A DNA stretch of 38,089 nt from Bacteroidota bacterium (GTDB lineage Bacteria > Bacteroidota > Bacteroidia > Cytophagales > Cyclobacteriaceae), in contig JAQCJI010000018.1 in NCBI GenBank assembly GCA_027593175.1, forward strand, positions 1 through 38,089. Direction: 5' to 3'. The position numbers and the translations under genes were made by a program. The notes beneath the pieces were generated by a model. That model was not told where the DNA came from. It was given only the letters and a program-made list of their open reading frames with translations, and made no database searches. The stretch's first letter is position 1, and every line of letters begins with the position of its first letter. Below, piece after piece: positions 1 through 6,953 of this stretch.

Positions 1-34
1 TTTAAAAAAAGTATTTTTTTTTTCCGTAACCTTA

Positions 35-42
35 TATTATTG
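35..42 (+). promoter_or_regulatory. Possible -7 element of the rhodopsin promoter
   Basis: TATTATTG matches the Bacteroidota -7 consensus TAnnTTTG at all but one defined position. It lies 38 bases before the rhodopsin ATG. No TTG is seen at the expected -33 distance, where there is only a T-run at 14-23. The window begins just upstream, so more distal elements cannot be judged. Confidence 0.3.
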
Positions 43-45
43 TAA

Positions 46-59
46 ATGTTAGTTAACAT
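46..59. promoter_or_regulatory. Perfect palindrome in the rhodopsin leader (candidate operator)
   Basis: ATGTTA-GT-TAACAT is a perfect inverted repeat with 6-bp arms and a 2-bp spacer. It starts 3 bases after the putative -7 element and ends 21 bases before the rhodopsin start codon. That is a position where a bound repressor would block transcription. The palindrome is seen directly; the operator role is inferred and no regulator gene is visible nearby. Confidence 0.4.
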
Positions 60-80
60 CAACCTAAACAAAAAAAAACT

Positions 81-818
81 ATGAATTACACGCTATTGGC
101 TGATCAAGTCAGAAATAATGACCTGATCATCAACTCAGATCCAGTAGCCATTACCTTCTTTATTGGGTACATGGCTATGCTTGCCTCTTCGGTTTTTTTC
201 TTTGCAGAAAGAAGCTCAGTGGATGGAAAGTGGAAGCTTTCCTTATTGGTATCCGCACTTATTACGGGTATTGCTGCAGTACATTACTATTACATGAGAG
301 ATTTCTATTTAGAAACTGGAACTAGCCCTACAGCTTTCCGCTATATAGATTGGACCTTGACTGTACCTTTGATGTGCGTTGAGTTTTACCTATTGACTAA
401 GCCTTTCGGTGCCAAAGGTTCCACCCTAACCAAGTTGATCGCAGCTTCTGTATTGATGCTTGTAGCAGGTTACCTTGGGGAAGGTGTGTACAAAGGCGAT
501 AATGTTATGTGGGGATGGATATCCACAATAGGCTATGCGTACATCGTTTATGAAGTATTTGCTGGCGACGTCGCTAAATTGACCAAGAGCTCAAATAGCC
601 CATCTTTAGGAAGTGCAATGTTTTTAATGAAAATCTTTATCACTTTGGGATGGTCTATCTACCCTATCGGTTACATGATTCAAGAGGGAAACCTTCTTGC
701 TGGTACATTTGATCCAAAGGCTATTGACTTGTTCTACAACTTGGCCGATGCCATCAACAAAATCGGTTTTGGTTTGGTAGTATACTCAGTAGCAGTTGCT
801 GAAAGCGGTAAGAAATAA
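81..818 (+). CDS. Light-driven proton-pumping rhodopsin (proteorhodopsin type)
   Basis: A seven-helix microbial rhodopsin of 245 aa in the inner membrane. In helix C, RYIDWTLTVPLMCVEF carries Asp90, Thr94 and Glu101. These align with the D97/T101/E108 (DTE) set of proteorhodopsin: proton acceptor, Thr and proton donor. This argues for an outward proton pump and against an NDQ sodium pump or NTQ chloride pump. His68 matches PR His75, the partner of the counterion. Met98 sits at the spectral-tuning position (PR 105), where Met or Leu gives green absorption. Lys227 in NLADAINKIGFGLV of helix G is the retinal Schiff-base lysine. The ATG at 81 follows an A-rich leader without a Shine-Dalgarno sequence. 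The retinal-making genes crtY and blh lie immediately downstream on the same strand, beyond a hairpin terminator. Function is well supported by residues, though pumping itself is inferred. Confidence 0.96.
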   Translation: MNYTLLADQVRNNDLIINSDPVAITFFIGYMAMLASSVFFFAERSSVDGKWKLSLLVSALITGIAAVHYYYMRDFYLETGTSPTAFRYIDWTLTVPLMCVEFYLLTKPFGAKGSTLTKLIAASVLMLVAGYLGEGVYKGDNVMWGWISTIGYAYIVYEVFAGDVAKLTKSSNSPSLGSAMFLMKIFITLGWSIYPIGYMIQEGNLLAGTFDPKAIDLFYNLADAINKIGFGLVVYSVAVAESGKK

Positions 819-830
819 ATAAACTAAAAG

Positions 831-861
831 CTGCCTGTACGAAAGTGCAGGCAGTTTTTTT
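831..861 (+). terminator. Intrinsic terminator between rhodopsin and crtY
   Basis: CTGCCTGTAC (831-840) pairs with GTGCAGGCAG (845-854) around a GAAA tetraloop, with one G-U pair, and is followed by seven T (855-861). This is a textbook rho-independent terminator. The crtY ATG is at 868, only six bases after the T-run. There is little room for a separate promoter, so crtY-blh is probably expressed by read-through. Confidence 0.85.
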
Positions 862-867
862 GTACCT

Positions 868-2004
868 ATGAAAAAATACGACTACATACTAGCTGGAGGA
901 GGATGTGCAGGCTTAAGCCTGGTCTATCATCTACTAGAAAGTAGTTTGAAAGATTCTCAAATCCTTATCATTGATCCTAGTCAGGGGGAAATTCCCAACA
1001 AAACTTGGTGCTACTGGAGCAAAGAATCACTTCCAATTCATCCAAAAGCAGCCCGCTTCTCTTGGAACTCGTTTTACCTTAAAGATGCAAAGCAGCAGCT
1101 TACGCAACCATTAAATGAATTGTCTTACCATCATCTCAACTCACATGACTTTTATGCTCATGTGCTTGAGAAAATTGGGCAGTTTCCCAATGTTCATTTT
1201 TTAAAAGAAGAGGTTCTGGAACTTATCCCAACAGGTACCAAAATACAGGTAGCCACAAAAGCAGCTACTTTTAGTGCTTCCTTTGTATTTGATTCCCGAA
1301 TAAAATTATCTGAAACAAACGAATCGATATTAAATCAAGTATTTATTGGAATACGAATTAAGGTTTCGGAACCCATTTTTGATCCTAAAAAGTGGGGATT
1401 AATGGATTTTGAAACCCGCCCCTCCAAAGGATTTGATTTCATCTACACGCTACCCTTCTCTACCGATGAAGCTCTAATTGAGTACACTACTTACACAAAA
1501 GAAGAACGCAGTGAGGGAGAACTTCTGGAAGAACTTCAACAGTTTCTACTTCAAAAATATGGCTCAATAGCCTACGACATAAAGTTTCAGGAATCTGGCA
1601 AAATCCCAATGAGCACCCGGCAGTTTTCCACCTCAGTGAGCCCTAGACATATCCCTATTGGAACGGCTGCTGGCTGGACCAAGCCTTCAACTGGCTATAC
1701 CTTTGCCCCTATTCAGGAAAATTGTTCTGCTCTAGTAGATTGTCTCGAAAGAGGAATTCTTAATGGATTGAATTTCCCTAGAAAAAAACGATTTATTTTT
1801 TACGATAATATTCTTCTTAGCATCGCACATCATTGGCCAAAGCGCCTTCCAGATGTTTTTATCAATCTTTTTTCGACTTCACCCCCAGACTTGGTCTTTC
1901 GATTTTTGGCGGAGAAAACGAGCTTTTGGGAGGAACTTAAGCTCTTATCCCGCTTGAAGTTTGGGATTTTTCTGAAAGGCCTTTCGCGGTATGGCACGTA
2001 TTGA
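868..2004 (+). CDS. crtY: Lycopene beta-cyclase (CrtY type)
   Basis: A 378-aa FAD/NAD(P)-dependent lycopene cyclase that closes the two beta-ionone rings of lycopene to give beta-carotene. The N-terminal dinucleotide-binding motif is visible (ILAGGGCAGLSLVYHL, residues 7-22). The WGLMDFE segment in mid-protein and the GTAAGWTKPSTGYTF segment near residue 265 are typical of CrtY/CrtL cyclases. The length matches the bacterial CrtY family (about 380-390 aa). It is followed by blh with a 14-base overlap, suggesting translational coupling. Its start lies right after the rhodopsin terminator, so cyclase levels may be set by read-through. The lycopene-making genes crtE, crtB and crtI are not in the window. 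Confidence 0.93.
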   Translation: MKKYDYILAGGGCAGLSLVYHLLESSLKDSQILIIDPSQGEIPNKTWCYWSKESLPIHPKAARFSWNSFYLKDAKQQLTQPLNELSYHHLNSHDFYAHVLEKIGQFPNVHFLKEEVLELIPTGTKIQVATKAATFSASFVFDSRIKLSETNESILNQVFIGIRIKVSEPIFDPKKWGLMDFETRPSKGFDFIYTLPFSTDEALIEYTTYTKEERSEGELLEELQQFLLQKYGSIAYDIKFQESGKIPMSTRQFSTSVSPRHIPIGTAAGWTKPSTGYTFAPIQENCSALVDCLERGILNGLNFPRKKRFIFYDNILLSIAHHWPKRLPDVFINLFSTSPPDLVFRFLAEKTSFWEELKLLSRLKFGIFLKGLSRYGTY

Positions 2005-2869
2005 ATACCTCTTCAAGGCACTTGGATTAGGAATTACCCTGCTATTCCTCCTGTTTCCTAATCTACCCCAAGAGATTCAGTTTTTAATTTTTAGCGTGAT
2101 TTTGCTTCTTGTGGGTATTCCGCATGGCGGGATTGATCACCTCATCCACAATCCCGAAATTCGACCAAAAGGGCTCTTTCACTTCATCCTACGCTACCTC
2201 TTACTTATGCTGGGCTATGGTCTCCTCTGGTGGCTGCTCCCATTGGCAGCATTAATTGCCTTTTTGGGGTTATCAGCGTATCATTTTGGACAGTCCCATT
2301 TCTTGGAACAGGGTAAGCTTCAAAATAAAGAGGGCTGGCTTTACCTACTCAAAGGGGCTTTCTTTCTAGCTGTAATCCTATTTGGAGATTGGAAGATGAC
2401 CCAAGAGATATTGAGTTCAATTGTTAATCTTCAAATTGATGAAGATTTAAGGCTAGCCATTGTGGGCATCTTGATGGTAAGCTCTTTGGTTGTTCAAGGT
2501 TTCACGGAAAAGACTTTTGGCTTAGGGGATGGATTAGATTACTTGGTGCTCGTCCCGATGCTATACTTTAGCCCACTACTAATCAGTTTTAGTGTCTATT
2601 TTGGATTTTGGCACTCCCTACCTAGCATGCTAGCAGAGTATAGCTACCTTCAGAAACTCCCTGCCTTCAATTCCCCGCTAAAATTTGGCAGACAGCTACT
2701 CCCCTTTTCAGCAATTAGCCTGTTAGGTATAGGAGCTATCTTTTATTTTGGCATGGAATTCCTAGATTCTAACCAACTATACCTCCTCTTTTTTGTGATG
2801 ATTTCGCTTATTTCCTTGCCCCATATCCTATATATGGATACTTTTTTGAAGGAAAAATTTCAAAATTGA
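1991..2869 (+). CDS. blh: Brp/Blh-family beta-carotene 15,15'-dioxygenase
   Basis: A 292-aa, very hydrophobic polytopic membrane protein of the Brp/Blh family. These enzymes cleave beta-carotene at the central double bond to give two retinal molecules. The family's conserved histidines, thought to bind iron, are visible in GIPHGGIDHLIH (about residue 43-54), AYHFGQSHF, FGFWHSLPSML and LPHILYMD near the C-terminus. The ATG at 1991 overlaps the end of crtY by 14 bases, so the cyclase and the cleaving enzyme are made together. The product, retinal, would bind Lys227 of the rhodopsin at 81-818. The 3' end overlaps the convergent CoA-binding-protein gene by 10 bases, with no terminator between them. 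Confidence 0.94.
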   Translation: MARIEYLFKALGLGITLLFLLFPNLPQEIQFLIFSVILLLVGIPHGGIDHLIHNPEIRPKGLFHFILRYLLLMLGYGLLWWLLPLAALIAFLGLSAYHFGQSHFLEQGKLQNKEGWLYLLKGAFFLAVILFGDWKMTQEILSSIVNLQIDEDLRLAIVGILMVSSLVVQGFTEKTFGLGDGLDYLVLVPMLYFSPLLISFSVYFGFWHSLPSMLAEYSYLQKLPAFNSPLKFGRQLLPFSAISLLGIGAIFYFGMEFLDSNQLYLLFFVMISLISLPHILYMDTFLKEKFQN

Positions 2870-3246
2870 CCTGTAGTCAATATTACAAGAGTGCATACAT
2901 TTTGTACATCAATACCAGCTTCACGGGCTTTTTGAAAAAATAAAGGATTTTCGGTTCCAGGATTAAAGAGAACACGGACAGGTTTTATGCCGATCAGGTA
3001 ATCAATCCATTCAGACTGATTCTCAGGACCTAAATACAGCGTAAGCGTATGAATTCCCGTCAAAGAAGGAAGTTGATGCAGGTCGAGAATTTCTTTGCCC
3101 AAAACCATTCCCTTTTTTATCCCAATAGGCAAAAAATCGAATCCTTTGCTTTGTAGCAGTTCCGCTGCTTTGTAAGCATAGCGTTCTGGATTGTTGGTGG
3201 CACCTACCACCAAAGTCAATTTGGAATTATTTAGCTCGTTGTCCAT
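2860..3246 (-). CDS. CoA-binding-domain (Rossmann) protein
   Basis: A 128-aa protein with the CoA_binding fold (YccU-like, similar to the N-terminal part of succinyl-CoA synthetase alpha). TLVVGATNNPERYAYKAAELL resembles the nucleotide/CoA loop, followed by GFDFLPIGIKKG, LYLGPENQSEW and VRVLFNPGTENP. ATG 3246 was chosen because it starts just before the conserved beta strand. A longer frame from 3354 would overlap the preceding gene by 128 bases. With the chosen start the overlap is 20 bases, similar to the other junction in this operon. It is the last gene of a three-gene minus-strand operon with two acyltransferases. A role in handling acyl-CoA or CoA for lipid synthesis is only a guess from context, because these small proteins have no settled function. 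Confidence 0.82.
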   Translation of the reverse strand: MDNELNNSKLTLVVGATNNPERYAYKAAELLQSKGFDFLPIGIKKGMVLGKEILDLHQLPSLTGIHTLTLYLGPENQSEWIDYLIGIKPVRVLFNPGTENPLFFQKAREAGIDVQNVCTLVILTTGQF

Positions 3247-4192
3247 AATGCCGGTCCCGCTCAAAGGTATCCATGTGGCGATGTTTTTTACTTTCATAAA
3301 TGTCGGAAAGGGTAATGAGAATGCCTGCTTCCTCCACCTTGCCAAACTCATCATTAAGCGCCATACCGAAAGTTTTCATAGTAGGCGAAAGGTTCATATA
3401 GGTATTGATTAGGGGAGGAATATTCTCTCCCAAAGCTCGAATCTGTCCATTCAAAATCTTGTATCCTTCCTTAAATTCCAATCCCTCAAAGGAATTTGGC
3501 TGAGAGAGAATATCGGTTTCATAGCTCAAGCGTAGTTTTTTCTTAGGACGTACTAACATTTGATGATCAGGAAAATACTGATTCATAAAGTAAAGCAATA
3601 AATCCCGACCCTCCCGATTGAAATGAGGGTACATGGTCACCTTTCCAAAGAGATACTTGATGTTGGGCTGAAGAAGCACCACGGCACCTAGTCCATCCCA
3701 GAGATTATCCAAACTGAATATCCCCTTACGGTTGTCTAGGCTTGGCTGGTAGTTGGGCTGTACAAAAGACCTCCCTAGCTCGAGGGTGTAGGGTAGATAG
3801 TCTTGAACAAAGGATTCTGAAAAGTCAAAAAGATGGGAGGTAGATAGGCGTATGGAGCCATCTGGACTAAGGGCATCCTTGCAGGAAATAAGGCGGTAAC
3901 CCGCTACAATTTCTTCATCGGCTTCGTTCCAGGTAATAAGCTGCTGGTAGCAGCTGTCGCTGGTATCGTTCTCATCTAGGTCCATTTCCATGCCTGTACC
4001 GCCACCCGCAACCCTATAAGTGATCTCTCTGAGTCTACCAATTTCTCGTACTACATTAGGGGCATTGTGGTAATTGACCAGATAAACGAAGTTATCCCCG
4101 TTATTGGTATAGCGAAGAAATCGTTCCGGTGTAAGTTCAGCCTTGAGTAACTCCCTATCTACTGGTGGAATAAGTTGGGCAACCTTAGTCAT
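3227..4192 (-). CDS. GNAT-type N-acyltransferase (OlsB/GlsB-like, hemolysin-like family)
   Basis: A 321-aa acyltransferase of the Acetyltransf_5 / OlsB family. Members N-acylate an amino acid (ornithine in OlsB, glycine in Bacteroides GlsB) with a 3-hydroxyacyl chain from ACP. The core shows REITYRVA (about 55-62), EEIVAGYRLI (93-102) and LELGRSFVQPNYQ (137-149), then a C-terminal extension typical of Bacteroidota members. A TTG at 4204 is in frame, but the ATG at 4192 is preferred; it overlaps the upstream acyltransferase by 8 bases. A PlsC-type O-acyltransferase precedes it, the pairing known for ornithine lipids (olsBA) and glycine lipids (glsBA). The substrate amino acid cannot be read from the sequence, so glycine is favoured only by lineage. 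Confidence 0.85.
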   Translation of the reverse strand: MTKVAQLIPPVDRELLKAELTPERFLRYTNNGDNFVYLVNYHNAPNVVREIGRLREITYRVAGGGTGMEMDLDENDTSDSCYQQLITWNEADEEIVAGYRLISCKDALSPDGSIRLSTSHLFDFSESFVQDYLPYTLELGRSFVQPNYQPSLDNRKGIFSLDNLWDGLGAVVLLQPNIKYLFGKVTMYPHFNREGRDLLLYFMNQYFPDHQMLVRPKKKLRLSYETDILSQPNSFEGLEFKEGYKILNGQIRALGENIPPLINTYMNLSPTMKTFGMALNDEFGKVEEAGILITLSDIYESKKHRHMDTFERDRHYGQRAK

Positions 4193-5006
4193 TCGATTTA
4201 CCAAGTTTATAAACTTTTGATTTCATGTCATCTGCCCAATAGGCATCGGATTTGCTGCTATCAAAATAATTATAGGAAATTGGTTTTCCAAGTGTAATCA
4301 CGATTTTACTCCCGCGCTGTCTGTACATTTCATCCACCAACCAAAACATTTCCAAATTAGCCTTCACTCCAATTTTTTTTCTAAAGTTGGCCAAATTGTA
4401 AAAAAACGAAGAATTTCTACCCGAAATATGAGTAGGAATAACCGGTAATTGGTATTGTTTTGCCTTGACAACAAAGCTCTTTTTCCAGAGTAAATCTTTG
4501 ATCCCTTCCTCCTGCTTACGCGAAACTAACCCTGCAGGAAAAATAAGTACCACATGTCCCTTGGAATATACTTCTTCAATGCGCTGGTTGGCTTCGGATG
4601 AGTTTTTCCCAAACTTATTGACTGGCACAAAAAGAGGTTCAAAATTATTGAAGGTCATGAGGAGATCATTCACTAGAATGCGCACATCTGGACGTATTTT
4701 GCCAATGGCCTGCACAAAGGCGATCCCATCCATACCTCCAAGGGGATGGTTGGAGGCTAAAATTACGCCTCCTGTGGTCGGAATAGCTTCTGCCCCACTT
4801 ACCGTGACATCCATCTCAAATTCTTCAATCAACGCGTTGGCAAAGTCCAAGCCTTTTTTGGTAAGATGCTTATTCAAGACCGAATTGAGCCATTCTTCGT
4901 GCATCACCCGCTTCACATAACGAAGCAAAAAACCCGGCATCCACCTCAAAAGGCTTGGGTTTTTCAAGGCTATTGCTTTTTCAATATCAATAAATTTCTG
5001 AAACAT
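4185..5006 (-). CDS. PlsC-like lysophospholipid/amino-lipid O-acyltransferase (GlsA/OlsA-like)
   Basis: A 273-aa member of the PlsC acyltransferase superfamily. The block-I motif reads NHPLGGMDG with His87 and Asp93. That is H-x5-D, one residue longer than the usual H-x4-D. FPAG (156-159) corresponds to the block-III region and VIPTHISGR to block IV. No long N-terminal membrane helix is evident. In the glycine- and ornithine-lipid pathways this class of enzyme adds the second acyl chain to the 3-hydroxyl of the N-acyl amino acid. It is the first gene of the minus-strand operon, 60 bases after a near-consensus Bacteroidota promoter, and overlaps the N-acyltransferase gene. A plain 1-acyl-glycerol-3-phosphate acyltransferase is the alternative. 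Confidence 0.85.
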   Translation of the reverse strand: MFQKFIDIEKAIALKNPSLLRWMPGFLLRYVKRVMHEEWLNSVLNKHLTKKGLDFANALIEEFEMDVTVSGAEAIPTTGGVILASNHPLGGMDGIAFVQAIGKIRPDVRILVNDLLMTFNNFEPLFVPVNKFGKNSSEANQRIEEVYSKGHVVLIFPAGLVSRKQEEGIKDLLWKKSFVVKAKQYQLPVIPTHISGRNSSFFYNLANFRKKIGVKANLEMFWLVDEMYRQRGSKIVITLGKPISYNYFDSSKSDAYWADDMKSKVYKLGKSND

Positions 5007-5066
5007 GGCCCAATTTTATCCAAGGGGTTTTGAATTCCTCAGCAACCCATAATCTGGGTCGCTAGC

Positions 5067-5095
5067 CAAAAATAGAAAAAATTCTAGGATGCAAA
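5067..5095 (-). promoter_or_regulatory. Bacteroidota-type promoter for the acyltransferase operon
   Basis: Reading the minus strand, TTTG (5095-5092) is followed after exactly 17 bases by TATTTTTG (5074-5067). This is a full match to the -33 TTTG / -7 TAnnTTTG consensus of Bacteroidota. The acyltransferase ATG is 60 bases downstream at 5006. Confidence 0.65.
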
Positions 5096-5110
5096 AGCCG
5101 AACAAGCCCC

Positions 5111-5135
5111 TGGTTTTCTAGTTTACTGAAAACCA
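5111..5135. promoter_or_regulatory. 25-bp imperfect palindrome upstream of the SDR gene
   Basis: TGGTTTTC (5111-5118) and GAAAACCA (5128-5135) are perfect inverted arms. The inner AGT/ACT (5120-5122 and 5125-5127) extends the pairing to 11 bp with one bulged T. It lies in the 160-base gap between two divergent genes, 31 bases before the SDR start. An operator or 5'-UTR hairpin is possible; neither can be shown from sequence alone. Confidence 0.4.
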
Positions 5136-5166
5136 AGTACCTTGATTTAAAATTGACCTCCAAAAA

Positions 5167-6012
5167 ATGAACTTAGTTCTTACTGGCAGCACCTCCGGAA
5201 TCGGATGGGAAACCCTCCTCGCACTTCTACCCCAGTTTGAGAAGGTATACCTACCCGTTAGAAACCTTACCAAAGCAGAGACGCTGATTCAACGCCTTCC
5301 ACAAAAAGAAAAAATAGGTTTGATTTACCTAGACCTGAGCATGCTCGCTTCGGTCAAGCAAGGGGCAGCGGAACTATTACAGCAAGTAGATGAAATTCAT
5401 GTGTTGATCAACAATGCAGGCGGAATGTACCCTGCAGGAAAAAGAAGCACCGAAGGGCTCGATCTCAGTTTCAGCAGCAACCATCTTGGACATTTTCTCT
5501 TGTTTCAAGAATTGCTACCTGCCTTGATCAAAGGCCAAGCCAAAATCATCCAAGTAAGTTCAGAGGCCCACCGCATCGCAGGGCCTCCAGAGCGAGATTT
5601 TTCCTTACGCAAATCCTCCAATACAGTTTCTTCCTATGCAAAAGTTAAATTGTATAACATACTGTTTACAAATGAAATAAAAAACAAGTATGCAAGTGAA
5701 GGATTAATTGCATATGCCCTCCACCCAGGTGCTGTGAGAACGGCCTTTGGCTTAGAAGCACCTCCTTGGGCCAAGGGAATAATTGCCTTTACCAAACACT
5801 TTTTTATCTCTCCAATGGCAGGTGCCTCCACCACGATTTTTTTAGCTACCACACTTAAGGCAAACCTTAAAAATGGGGGCTACTACAAGAATAAAAAATT
5901 AAGCAGTACCTCCACCCTTGCGAGGGATTCCAAACTTGGAAAAGCACTTTGGGAGTTTAGTTTAGAGGAAATTGAACGCGTATTGAAAAACACGGTTGGG
6001 ATTAAAAACTAA
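5167..6012 (+). CDS. Short-chain dehydrogenase/reductase (retinol-dehydrogenase-like)
   Basis: A 281-aa classical/extended SDR. It has the NAD(P) motif TGSTSGIG (residues 6-13), NNAG (82-85), the catalytic serine region VSSE (130-133) and the YxxxK dyad Tyr157/Lys161. The overall pattern, with the FSSNHLGHFLL helix and an ALHPGAVRT segment, resembles the retinol-dehydrogenase / WW-domain-oxidoreductase group of SDRs. The true substrate is unknown. Because retinal is made about 2.3 kb upstream by Blh, reduction of retinal or another apocarotenoid is a testable idea, but the acyltransferase operon lies between on the other strand. ATG 5167 is the first in-frame start before the Rossmann strand. 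It runs into the methyltransferase gene 31 bases downstream. Confidence 0.88.
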   Translation: MNLVLTGSTSGIGWETLLALLPQFEKVYLPVRNLTKAETLIQRLPQKEKIGLIYLDLSMLASVKQGAAELLQQVDEIHVLINNAGGMYPAGKRSTEGLDLSFSSNHLGHFLLFQELLPALIKGQAKIIQVSSEAHRIAGPPERDFSLRKSSNTVSSYAKVKLYNILFTNEIKNKYASEGLIAYALHPGAVRTAFGLEAPPWAKGIIAFTKHFFISPMAGASTTIFLATTLKANLKNGGYYKNKKLSSTSTLARDSKLGKALWEFSLEEIERVLKNTVGIKN

Positions 6013-6030
6013 GAAGCCCACGAAATTCTG

Positions 6031-6038
6031 TAGTTTTG
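6031..6038 (+). promoter_or_regulatory. -7 element directly before the methyltransferase start
   Basis: TAGTTTTG is an exact TAnnTTTG match and ends only five bases before the ATG at 6044. Transcription from it would begin at or within a few bases of the start codon, giving a leaderless or nearly leaderless mRNA. No TTG is found at the right -33 spacing, so the site is only probable. Confidence 0.4.
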
Positions 6039-6043
6039 CAGCA

Positions 6044-6940
6044 ATGAAAGACTTGATCCTATCCCTTTCCCCAGGACCTTGGAAAGACTATGAATTGATT
6101 GATACAGGAGGCTTCGAGAAATTGGAGCGCTTTGGAAAATTTATCCTGAGCCGTCCTGAGCCTCAGGCAATCTGGGACAAATCTCTGCCCGATTCAGACT
6201 GGAAAAAGTTGGCCCACGCCCACTTTACCAAAGAAAAAAACAATCCTGAAAAGGGGCAATGGCAGCAATTGAAGGCCATGCCTCCGCATTGGCAACTTCC
6301 ATACAGCAATGCCGAAGGCTTGAAAATGGCCCTCAACCTCTCTCAAACCTCCTTCAAGCACATTGGGGTATTTCCGGAGCAGGCAGTCAATTGGGATTAT
6401 TTGTACCGAAAATTGAAAGCATTTCCAACACCAAAGCCAAAGTTGCTTAATCTTTTTGGTTATACCGGAGCAGCTAGCGTGGCCGCCAGAGCCGCTGGCG
6501 CAGAAGTTTCCCACCTGGATTCGGTCAAGCAAGTAGTGACCTGGACCAAGCACAACATGGAGTCTTCTGGCCTAGATGGCATCCGGTGGATCGTAGATGA
6601 TGCCATGAAATTTATCAAAAGAGAAGCAAGAAGGGGAAATACCTACCAAGCTATTGTCCTGGACCCGCCCGCCTATGGAAGAGGTCCTGAAGGGGAAAAA
6701 TGGATCCTGGAAGAGCAAATCAACGAACTACTCAAGACCTGTAAGGAGATTCTAAACCCTAAAGATCACCTCCTACTGCTTAATATGTATTCTTTGAGCT
6801 TTTCTTCCATCATCGCTGCCAACTTGATCCAATCCAATTTTGGAGTGGTACAGCATGCAGAGCAGGGGGAACTTTACCTGCAAGAAACGCAAGGGAAGAA
6901 ACTTCCTCTGGGGGTTTTCTATCGGTTTTCAAGTTTTTGA
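6044..6940 (+). CDS. Class I SAM-dependent methyltransferase (RlmI/RlmK-like core)
   Basis: A 298-aa methyltransferase of the COG1092 group, which includes 23S rRNA m5C/m2G methyltransferases. The SAM-binding motif I reads LLNLFGYTG (134-142) and the acidic loop is SHLDSVK. Motif IV is LDPPAYGRG (206-214), an N/DPP(F/Y) signature typical of nucleic-acid base methylation. No N-terminal PUA domain is present, unlike RlmI, so RNA specificity is uncertain. A TTG-initiated extension to 5996 exists but would overlap the SDR gene. The ATG at 6044 fits the family and lies just after a -7 box. The aminotransferase gene follows after 13 bases. Confidence 0.85.
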   Translation: MKDLILSLSPGPWKDYELIDTGGFEKLERFGKFILSRPEPQAIWDKSLPDSDWKKLAHAHFTKEKNNPEKGQWQQLKAMPPHWQLPYSNAEGLKMALNLSQTSFKHIGVFPEQAVNWDYLYRKLKAFPTPKPKLLNLFGYTGAASVAARAAGAEVSHLDSVKQVVTWTKHNMESSGLDGIRWIVDDAMKFIKREARRGNTYQAIVLDPPAYGRGPEGEKWILEEQINELLKTCKEILNPKDHLLLLNMYSLSFSSIIAANLIQSNFGVVQHAEQGELYLQETQGKKLPLGVFYRFSSF

Positions 6941-6953
6941 CCTTAATTCAAAT

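Noticed and set aside
3191-3412. A 73-aa plus-strand frame near the two acyltransferase-operon genes
   Set aside because: It is antisense to two overlapping conserved genes and shows no family features.
4465-4920. A 151-aa open frame on the plus strand
   Set aside because: It is antisense to the PlsC-like acyltransferase and has a low-complexity, non-protein-like sequence.
5996-6043. A 16-codon N-terminal extension of the methyltransferase from a TTG
   Set aside because: It overlaps the SDR gene and the residues do not resemble the family; ATG 6044 is better supported.
6840-6953. Longer N-terminus for the aminotransferase
   Set aside because: It would run inside the methyltransferase gene in another frame; ATG 6954 gives the usual length.
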